Positions 5,850 to 12,008 of a stretch of DNA of 12,008 nucleotides are shown in pieces (position 1 is the stretch's first letter; every line of letters starts with the position of its first letter). Under the pieces are notes generated by a model. The model did no database searches. It was not told the origin of the DNA and saw only the letters and a list, made by a program, of their open reading frames with translations. Origin of the DNA: JANXXV01 sp038230275 (GTDB taxonomy: Bacteria > Acidobacteriota > Terriglobia > Bryobacterales > Bryobacteraceae); contig JBBRNO010000179.1 of the NCBI GenBank assembly GCA_038230275.1, forward strand, positions 1-12,008, given 5' to 3'. A program made the translations under genes and the position numbers.

Positions 5850-8389
5850 AGCAACGCGTGCCGGCGATAGAACCACGTCTTTACCGCTTGCACCAGCAGT
5901 AGGTATGTCACCGCAAGTAACGAAATCGCCCCTAGCAGCGCCAAGGGAAGTGGTGTGAATCCCAGCACAACGCCCAGTCCCGTATACGGCAATATGGCAC
6001 CGGTAACGGTGACGGCAACAACCCCAAACAGCAGCCGCCAGCTAGGCCGGCTTTGGAACGGGTTGCCCGCCGTCCGGATCACGAATACCACCAGCGTTTG
6101 CGTGGCCAGCGATTCCACGAACCATCCGGTTCGGAATAGCGGCGGGTTCGTCGAAGCATGAAACACCCACAGCAGAACCCCGAACGTGAGGAAATCGTAG
6201 ATTGAGCTGATTGGGCCGATGATCGTCATGAATTGGCGAATGAAGCCAATTTGCCACCGCTTGGGTTTATGCAGCAGCGCCGGATCGACATTGTCACCCG
6301 GCACGGCCACTTGCGAAATGTCATAGAGGAAGTTGTTCAGCAGAATTTGAGTCGGCAACATCGGCAGAAATGGCAGGAAGACCGAGGCCGCAGCCATGCT
6401 GAACATATTGCCGAAGTTGGAACTGGTGCTCATGATGATGTACTTCATGATATTCGCGAAGCACCGCCGCCCCTCGATAATTCCTTCGTTCAACACTGCC
6501 AGGTCCTTGTCCAGCAGGATGATCTTCGCCGCGTCTTTCGCTACGTCCACGCCATTCATTACAGAGATACCGACGTCCGCGGTGTGCAGTGACGGCGCAT
6601 CGTTGATTCCGTCGCCGATGTATCCCACCACGTGCCCGCGCGCCTTCAGGCCCAAAATCACCCGGTTCTTTTGTTCCGGAGAGACACGGGCGAAGATGGC
6701 GCCGTGTTCGGCCTGGTAAGCCAGGCTGGCATCGTCCATCTTGTCCATCTCGTTGCCGGTAACAATGCAATCGGTAGCCAAGCCAACATCGTGGGCCACC
6801 TTTTGCGTCACGTACTGATTGTCTCCGGTCATAATCACCACGGAAACGCCATTCGCTTTCAACGCATCCAGAACCGCCGCGATCCCAGCCTTTGGCGGGT
6901 CCAGGAAGGCGGCAAATCCGGCCAGCGTCATCGCTTCCTCGGCCTTCTGTGTATAGCCATCCTGCCGCTCCATCTTCCGGACCGCGACTCCCAGCACTCG
7001 GAATCCGTCGGCGCTCAACTTCTGGAAGGTCTCCGCCGCTTGCGCCCGGCGGCTCTCGTCGAATGGCTGCGTAGTCCCATCGATAGCCACGGTTCCGCAG
7101 ACCGCAAACACGCTCTCCGCTTCGCCCTTGGTCACAAGAGTATGTTCGCCGCCCCGGCGCACCACCACCGACAGTCGCTTGCGGTTGAAATCGAAGGGGA
7201 TCTCGTCCACCTTCTCATACTCCACAATGGCGGGCCGGTCATGTTTCAGGACTGCGTCGTCAAGCGGGCTTCGGATCCCCGCTTGAAAGTAACTGTTGAG
7301 ATAGACGAATCGGAGAACCTCTTCGTTGTCCTGGCCATCAACATCCACATGCCGGTCAAGCTCGATCTCGCCCTCGGTCAAAGTCCCGGTCTTGTCGCTG
7401 CAAAGAATCTCCACGCTGCCAAAATCCTCAATCGCCGAGAGCTGTTTCACCAGCACTTTCTTCTTCGCCATCCGCCGCGCACCTTGCGCCAGCGTGATGG
7501 TGATGATCATAGGCATCATCTCCGGCGTCATGCCCACCGCCAACGCGACCGAGAACAAAAACGATTCCAGCAACGGACGATGCAAGACGATGTTAACCAT
7601 CAGCACGAACAGCACCAGCAGCAGGATCACCCGAGTGATCATCAATCCGAAGTGGCGTATTCCCCGGCCAAATTCAGTCTCTGGAGGCCGAGTGGCCAGC
7701 CGTTGCGCGATCTCGCCAAAAGCTGTCTCCTTGCCTGTGCGAACAATCACTGCTGTGCCGATTCCCGTCTGGACAGCGGTTCCCAGGAAGACGCTGTTGC
7801 TCGCATCGGCAATGCCGTGTTGTCCCGGCGGAAGATCGTCCGCTGACTTGTCCACAGGCAGACACTCCCCCGTCAGTGCGGACTCGCGGACGTGCAGGTC
7901 CTTGACGTTCAGTAAGCGCGCGTCGGCCGGCGCCAGGTCCCCGGCATTCAGCTTGATGATGTCTCCGGGAACCAGTTCTTCGATTGGCAACTCCAATTCC
8001 CGCCCGTCGCGCAACACCGCCGCGGTTCTTGCGACCTGTTTTCGGATGTCCTCTACCGCGTGGCGCGCCTGGTACTCCACATAGAAGTTCACCATCACGC
8101 TCAGCAGCACAATCGCGATGATGATAGAGCCGCCGATCGCATCATGCAGCGCAATCGAGATGACGCTGGCCGCCAGAAGGATAAGGACCAGCGGATTGGC
8201 GAAGAAGCCGAGAAAATTGATCAAGCCAGCAAAGCGGCGCTCGCCCACCAGGCTGTTCGGGCCATGATCGTGCAGTCTCTGCTTCGCCTCAGCGGAAGTG
8301 AGGCCGATTGGACTAGCTTCCAGCCGGACCAGCAAGTCCTTCAGCGGTACCTCCCAGAATCGGTCGAGCGTATTGTCCGGTTTGCTCAT
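5846..8389 (-). CDS. mgtA: Magnesium-translocating P-type ATPase, MgtA type
   Basis: An 847-residue inner-membrane P-type ATPase (P3B class) that imports Mg2+ with ATP hydrolysis. Diagnostic features: TGE at 173-175 (LTGECLPV); MTPEMMP in M4 with Glu290; a long match to the MgtA M4-to-P-domain linker (ARRMAKKKVLVKQ, SAIEDFGSVEILCSDKTGT) with phospho-Asp332; GDGINDAPS from 592; and the MgtA-specific M5-M6 segment (STSSNFGNMFSMAAASVF, LLNNFLYDISQVA, PGDNVD). I chose ATG 8389 because GAGG at 8396-8399 lies 6 nt upstream and the protein then starts as MgtA N-termini do. The frame stays open to 8545, but that extension would overlap the divergent hydrolase gene and has no family character. Length is slightly below E. 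coli MgtA (about 898) because of a short N-terminus. No Mg2+-sensing leader is possible in the 63-bp upstream gap. Confidence 0.96.
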   Translation of the reverse strand: MSKPDNTLDRFWEVPLKDLLVRLEASPIGLTSAEAKQRLHDHGPNSLVGERRFAGLINFLGFFANPLVLILLAASVISIALHDAIGGSIIIAIVLLSVMVNFYVEYQARHAVEDIRKQVARTAAVLRDGRELELPIEELVPGDIIKLNAGDLAPADARLLNVKDLHVRESALTGECLPVDKSADDLPPGQHGIADASNSVFLGTAVQTGIGTAVIVRTGKETAFGEIAQRLATRPPETEFGRGIRHFGLMITRVILLLVLFVLMVNIVLHRPLLESFLFSVALAVGMTPEMMPMIITITLAQGARRMAKKKVLVKQLSAIEDFGSVEILCSDKTGTLTEGEIELDRHVDVDGQDNEEVLRFVYLNSYFQAGIRSPLDDAVLKHDRPAIVEYEKVDEIPFDFNRKRLSVVVRRGGEHTLVTKGEAESVFAVCGTVAIDGTTQPFDESRRAQAAETFQKLSADGFRVLGVAVRKMERQDGYTQKAEEAMTLAGFAAFLDPPKAGIAAVLDALKANGVSVVIMTGDNQYVTQKVAHDVGLATDCIVTGNEMDKMDDASLAYQAEHGAIFARVSPEQKNRVILGLKARGHVVGYIGDGINDAPSLHTADVGISVMNGVDVAKDAAKIILLDKDLAVLNEGIIEGRRCFANIMKYIIMSTSSNFGNMFSMAAASVFLPFLPMLPTQILLNNFLYDISQVAVPGDNVDPALLHKPKRWQIGFIRQFMTIIGPISSIYDFLTFGVLLWVFHASTNPPLFRTGWFVESLATQTLVVFVIRTAGNPFQSRPSWRLLFGVVAVTVTGAILPYTGLGVVLGFTPLPLALLGAISLLAVTYLLLVQAVKTWFYRRHALL

Positions 8390-8452
8390 GTGCAGCCTCG
8401 CCTTTGATTCTACTTGCCGGACCTGGATCATCCCGCAGTACGATGTAACAAT
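8390..8452. promoter_or_regulatory. 63-bp divergent intergenic region between mgtA and the secreted hydrolase
   Basis: Both genes must start transcription within or close to this short gap, so their promoters probably overlap. I see TTGCCG (8414-8419) and TACGAT reading right, but with 19-nt spacing, and nothing convincing reading left. The GAGG ribosome-binding site of mgtA occupies 8396-8399. Confidence 0.3.
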
Positions 8453-9301
8453 ATGCCGATGCGAATCTGTTGCCTGTTCATTGCCCTCACCTGCGGTGTA
8501 TTCGCGGCCGATATCAAGACCGTTCATTTCCAGAGCGAAGATCACACGACAAAGCTGACCGGATATCTTTTCGAGCCGTCAGGCAGGGGACCACACGCCG
8601 CCGTTGTCATGTTGCACGGCCGCGCAGGTCCATACTCGTCACTAGCCAAGGGTGTGTACGATGCGACTACACTTTCTAAGCGGCACAAGCAGTGGGGCGA
8701 GTTCTGGGCGGAGCGCGGATACATCGCGCTGCTGGTGGATAGCTTCGGTCCGCGCGGTTTTCCGCAGGGTTTCGGACGCGGCAGTTACGAAAACCGTCCG
8801 CCGGAGGTAAGTGAGCAGACCGCGCGCCCGCTCGACGCCTACGGAGCATTGCGCTATCTGCGTGCCAGACGCGATATCGCCGGAGATCGAATCGGCGTCC
8901 AGGGCTGGTCGAACGGCGGTATGACGGTGCTTGTCACCATGAGTGACGGCGCGCCTGGGATTAGCCAGCCCACCGCGGAGACAGGCTTTCGCGCGGCTCT
9001 TGCCGAATATCCCGGCTGCGGAATGGATGCGGTCAAGGGCGCCTATCACGCTTATGCACCCATGCTGCTGATGATTGCTTCGGCGGATGAAGAAGTATCC
9101 CCACGAATATGTGAAGCGTTCGCCAGACGCGCCAAGAAAGCGGGCAGCGATCTGGAGTCGATTGTTTTTGAAGGGGCGGAGCACAACTTCGACGACCCCG
9201 GCAAGACGAAACAATCCAATCCGGCCAATCAACAGGCAACGGAAGAGGCAATGAGCCGGGCCGAAAGCTTCTTCGCCAAACACCTATCGCACGCTCGCTA
9301 G
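8453..9301 (+). CDS. Secreted dienelactone hydrolase-family alpha/beta hydrolase
   Basis: A 282-residue alpha/beta hydrolase. The N-terminus (MPMRICCLFIALTCGVFAAD) is a typical Sec signal peptide, with likely cleavage after VFA, placing the enzyme in the periplasm or outside the cell. The mature part has the oxyanion-region strand VVMLHGRAG, the nucleophile elbow GWSNGG with Ser153, Asp212 in ASADEEV and His244 in GAEHNF, giving a Ser-Asp-His triad. Classical dienelactone hydrolases use Cys as nucleophile, so this is a serine-type member likely acting on an ester or lactone; the substrate is unknown. ATG 8453 is preferred, since the signal peptide begins there. ATG 8459 would also give a signal peptide, and no clear ribosome-binding site separates them. 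It is divergent from mgtA and convergent with dctA. Confidence 0.88.
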   Translation: MPMRICCLFIALTCGVFAADIKTVHFQSEDHTTKLTGYLFEPSGRGPHAAVVMLHGRAGPYSSLAKGVYDATTLSKRHKQWGEFWAERGYIALLVDSFGPRGFPQGFGRGSYENRPPEVSEQTARPLDAYGALRYLRARRDIAGDRIGVQGWSNGGMTVLVTMSDGAPGISQPTAETGFRAALAEYPGCGMDAVKGAYHAYAPMLLMIASADEEVSPRICEAFARRAKKAGSDLESIVFEGAEHNFDDPGKTKQSNPANQQATEEAMSRAESFFAKHLSHAR

Positions 9302-9328
9302 AAACGGCTACCGCGCCACGGGCTCCAC

Positions 9329-10603
9329 TTAACCCGTCCCGTGCAAGCGATCGCGCAAAACGGCTGTGTCCAAATCGCCGGTCCACCGCGCAATTACCAG
9401 CGTCGCCACGCCATTCCCAATCACGTTGGTAATCGCCCGCGCCTCTGACATGAATCGGTCAATGCCAAGAATCAGCGCCAGGCCTGCCACCGGAATGTTG
9501 CCGACAGCAGACAGCGTGGCCGCCAGAACAATGAAGCCGCTTCCAGTCACGCCGGCCGCGCCCTTCGAAGTCAGCAGCAAAACCGCCAGCAGAGTAATTT
9601 GCTGCATCACTGTCATCGCCGTATTCGTAGCCTGAGCGATGAACATTGCGGCCATCGTCAAGTAGATCGCGGTGCCGTCCAGGTTGAAGGAATAGCCCGT
9701 GGGAACCACCAATCCAACAGTGGACCGGCCAGCGCCCAGGGTTTCCATCTTCGCCATCATCCGGGGCAATGCCGCTTCCGATGAGGACGTGCCCAGCACG
9801 ATCAGAATCTCCTCTTTGATGTAGCGCACAAACCGCCAGATGCTGAAACCGTGAGCCCGGGCGATAACGCCTAGAACTCCAAAAACAAAGAACAGGCACG
9901 TCAGATAGAAAGTCCCCATCAGCTTAGCCAACGACAGCAGGCTTCCCACTCCATACGCCCCAATAGTGAATGCCATTGCGCCGAACGCGCCAATCGGTGC
10001 GGCCTTCATGATCAGGTTTACCACCGCGAACAGAACTTGCGAGAGTTGTTCAATGAATTGGAAAACCGCATTCTCCCGGGTCCCGAACTTTTGCAGTGCG
10101 ATGCCGAACATAACCGCCAGCAGCAGCACTTGCAGAATCTCGCCTTTCGCAAATGCGTCAAAAAAGGTTGTGGGAATAATGCCCAGCAGAAAATCCTGAA
10201 TCCCTCCCATCTTTCCGGGTGCCGCGTACGATGCAATCGCCGTCGCGTCCAGTTTCTTAACATCGACGTTCATGCCCACGCCGGGCCGCAGAACGTTTAC
10301 AACCACCAGGCCCAGAATCAGCGCGAACGAACTAACCACTTCGAAATAGAGCAGCGCCAGCCCCCCGGTTCTGCCCACTTTTTTCAAATCTTCCGTGCCG
10401 GCAATGCCTAGCACCACCGTGCAGAAGATGATGGGGGCGATAATCATCTTGATCAACTTGATGAACGCATCGCCAAACGGCTTCATCGCCGCCCCGGTGG
10501 CAGGCGCGAAGAAACCCAGCAGTATGCCGCAAGCAATCGCTACCAGAACTTGAAAATATAGGGATCGGAAAGGCGACCTGGAAACCACCGTAGAGCTAGT
10601 CAT
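9329..10603 (-). CDS. dctA: C4-dicarboxylate:cation symporter DctA
   Basis: A 424-residue membrane protein matching E. coli DctA almost along its whole length: PFRSLYFQVLVAIACGILLG at 11-30, KLIKMIIAPIIFCTVV at 49-64, the serine-rich re-entrant loop GTSSSEAALPRM at 271-282, NLDGT in TM7 at 307-311, and IDRFMSEARAITNVIGNGVAT in TM8. In TM8, Asp382, Arg389 and Asn393 align with substrate- and cation-site residues of the glutamate transporter GltPh. Ser386 replaces the Asp that binds the amino group of amino acids, as expected for a dicarboxylate importer. It takes up succinate, fumarate or malate across the inner membrane. ATG 10603 gives the normal DctA N-terminus, although the ribosome-binding site is weak. 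It starts 33 bp after the LldP-like gene in the same direction, so the two are probably cotranscribed. Confidence 0.97.
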   Translation of the reverse strand: MTSSTVVSRSPFRSLYFQVLVAIACGILLGFFAPATGAAMKPFGDAFIKLIKMIIAPIIFCTVVLGIAGTEDLKKVGRTGGLALLYFEVVSSFALILGLVVVNVLRPGVGMNVDVKKLDATAIASYAAPGKMGGIQDFLLGIIPTTFFDAFAKGEILQVLLLAVMFGIALQKFGTRENAVFQFIEQLSQVLFAVVNLIMKAAPIGAFGAMAFTIGAYGVGSLLSLAKLMGTFYLTCLFFVFGVLGVIARAHGFSIWRFVRYIKEEILIVLGTSSSEAALPRMMAKMETLGAGRSTVGLVVPTGYSFNLDGTAIYLTMAAMFIAQATNTAMTVMQQITLLAVLLLTSKGAAGVTGSGFIVLAATLSAVGNIPVAGLALILGIDRFMSEARAITNVIGNGVATLVIARWTGDLDTAVLRDRLHGTG

Positions 10604-10636
10604 CGGAAGCTTTCAGCATAGCTCTATCCATCGGAC

Positions 10637-12008
10637 TCACCAGTAATGATGTCCGCTGGGGATGGCGCCGGGAAACACATAGGCGTACATCAGCACGATA
10701 GCTCCCACCAGCAAAGCGAGAATCACGCTGTGCACAGCCACTGAGCGCAGCAGCAAACCCTCCTTGCCTTCCTGCCCGGTTGCAGCGCAGGCGATTACCA
10801 GCGATTGCGCGGCCATCATCTTGCCCATTACGCCACCCGCGCTGTTGGCCGCCCCCATTAGGATAGGGCTCAAACCCAGCTTGTTCGCCGTGATCACCTG
10901 CAGGCTGCCGAACAGCGCATTGGAGCCCGCGTCGGTCCCGCTGAGCGCCACTCCCAACCATCCAATCAGGGTGCCAAATAGCGGGAACAGAACACCGGTA
11001 TGTGCCAGCGCCAGCCCTAGCGTTGCGTCCATTCCGGAGTAACGCGTCAGGTATCCCAGGCTCAGCATGGCCATGATTGCCGCGATGCTGAAGCGCAGCC
11101 GGACCAGCACGCTGAAGAACACCCTCATCGTTTGCGCCATGGACAGGCCAAGCAAAGGGCCGGCCAGCAGCCCCGCAAAAAATGTCCCCGTACCCACCGT
11201 GGACATCCAGGCGATATCGAAGATCGCCGGCTCCGCGTATGGCTTCGGCACCGCGGGCACTTGCCGCAAGACTTGCAAGTGAAGTCCGGGAACCGGAAAC
11301 TTGATGGAGTAGGAGTCCAGTATCTTTGCTATCGCCGGTAATCCCCAGATCACCACGAAAACGGACAACAGTAGAAATGGCGACCACGCCAGAAAGACGC
11401 GGCCAACAGTAAGCGGCGGCAGGTCTGTGCGCTTAGCCGGTGCCTTCCAGCCGGGGAACTCCCACACAGACGCCGGTTTCCACACCTTTCCAAAGAAAAC
11501 CGCCAGAATCAGCAGCGTGCCGATGCCGCCGACGATATCCACCAGCGACGCGTCCATGAAGTTCGACCAGAAAAACTGGAAACTGGCGAACGAAATTCCG
11601 CACACCAGCAGCCCAGGCCAAACCGCGAGCGTATCTTTCGTGCTCGCCATCATACGTACCAGCCAGAACGGCAACACCAGTGTGGTGAGAGGAAGAATAC
11701 GGCCCACCATCGCGCTGAAATCGGGCTCAGGCAGCCCCGTCACCGCGGTCAGCGTGCGAATCGGATTACCCAGGCCTCCAAAAGCAACCGGCGCCGAGTT
11801 CGCAATCAAACAAAGCACCGCTGTTTGAAACGGAGGAAAGCCGACGCCGATCATCATGGCCGCCGTAACCGCCACCGGAGCACCGCCTCCGCCCGCGCCC
11901 TCCAGCAGCGCGCCAAATGCGAAGGCGATCAACAGCACTTGCAGCCGCAGATCTCCCGTGATCGCGGCGATGGATTGCTTCAGCGTTTCGAACTGGCCCG
12001 ATTCCACT
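10637..12008 (-). CDS. lldP: L-lactate permease (LctP/LldP family), N-terminus beyond window edge
   Basis: About 456 residues of a roughly 550-residue permease are present; the first 90-100 residues lie past the right edge, so the GTG at 12005-12007 is an internal Val, not the start. Alignment with E. coli LldP is clear at RLQVLLIAFAFGALLEGAGG, APVAVTAAMMIGVGFPP, CLIANSAPVAFGGLGNPI and the conserved C-terminal GSNALFGSLQ, GAANSAGGVMGKM and AQSLVIACAATG segments. Multiple hydrophobic helices run throughout. The family imports L- and D-lactate and glycolate with protons. The motif after EGA reads GGGGAP where E. coli has GFGAP, and GGLGNPI replaces GAMGIPI. Substrate within the short monocarboxylate range is therefore not certain. 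Upstream gene of a likely lldP-dctA operon. Confidence 0.93.
   Translation of the reverse strand, partial: VESGQFETLKQSIAAITGDLRLQVLLIAFAFGALLEGAGGGGAPVAVTAAMMIGVGFPPFQTAVLCLIANSAPVAFGGLGNPIRTLTAVTGLPEPDFSAMVGRILPLTTLVLPFWLVRMMASTKDTLAVWPGLLVCGISFASFQFFWSNFMDASLVDIVGGIGTLLILAVFFGKVWKPASVWEFPGWKAPAKRTDLPPLTVGRVFLAWSPFLLLSVFVVIWGLPAIAKILDSYSIKFPVPGLHLQVLRQVPAVPKPYAEPAIFDIAWMSTVGTGTFFAGLLAGPLLGLSMAQTMRVFFSVLVRLRFSIAAIMAMLSLGYLTRYSGMDATLGLALAHTGVLFPLFGTLIGWLGVALSGTDAGSNALFGSLQVITANKLGLSPILMGAANSAGGVMGKMMAAQSLVIACAATGQEGKEGLLLRSVAVHSVILALLVGAIVLMYAYVFPGAIPSGHHYW

Noticed and set aside
6632..7846. 404-codon forward frame inside mgtA
   Set aside because: It is antisense to well-conserved MgtA sequence and is His/Arg/Gln-rich without domains; a compositional shadow.
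8390..8545. 52-residue N-terminal extension of mgtA
   Set aside because: It would overlap the start and signal peptide of the divergent hydrolase and has no MgtA character; ATG 8389 has a good ribosome-binding site.
9317..9343. Possible bidirectional terminator between the hydrolase and dctA (CACGGG ... CCCGTG)
   Set aside because: The stem is only 5-6 bp with a 10-15 nt loop and no T-tract on either side; too weak to call.
10596..11387. 263-codon leftward frame overlapping the permease gene
   Set aside because: Same strand but wrong frame relative to the conserved LldP-like protein; Gly/Arg/Ala-rich with no motif.

Overview
This 12 kb window reads as chromosomal DNA from a GC-rich, free-living Gram-negative heterotroph. 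It carries no phage, insertion-sequence or CRISPR features. The mix of a sugar-acid-type catabolic cluster, an IclR regulator, two large P-type ATPases and organic-acid permeases would fit a soil bacterium such as an Acidobacteriota (Solibacter/Bryobacter-like) lineage. That placement is an inference from gene style, not something the sequence proves.

Region 1 (1-2887) is a catabolic locus. Two leftward genes overlap: an enolase-superfamily (mandelate racemase type) acid-sugar dehydratase or racemase (484-1638), followed by a 3'-truncated RraA/HMG-aldolase-like gene (1-518). The second gene starts inside the last codons of the first. A divergent IclR-family regulator (2096-2887) is the likely controller. 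A plausible pathway is dehydration of a hydroxy-acid to a 2-keto-3-deoxy acid, then retro-aldol cleavage releasing pyruvate. The 454-bp gap between regulator and enzymes holds a candidate leftward promoter and a 53-codon frame that ends in a TTGA overlap with the enolase start.

Region 2 (2888-3257) looks like a gene graveyard. Two protein-like fragments in opposite orientations, both lacking N-termini, abut at about 3025-3031. The rightward one resembles the end of a prenyltransferase/squalene-cyclase-like repeat protein.

Region 3 (3258-9301) holds ion transport and a hydrolase. A P2-like P-type ATPase of uncertain substrate (rightward) and an MgtA-type Mg2+ ATPase (leftward) converge, and their stop codons overlap by 4 bp. 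Divergent from mgtA is a secreted dienelactone-hydrolase-family protein with a Ser-Asp-His triad.

Region 4 (9329-12008) encodes two leftward carboxylate importers: an N-terminally cut LldP/LctP lactate permease and, 33 bp downstream, a DctA C4-dicarboxylate:cation symporter. They probably form an operon that brings in lactate/glycolate and succinate/fumarate/malate. No wholly new system is evident. The most notable points are the unusual ion-site residues of the first ATPase, the fragment junction near 3028, and the compact overlapping architecture.
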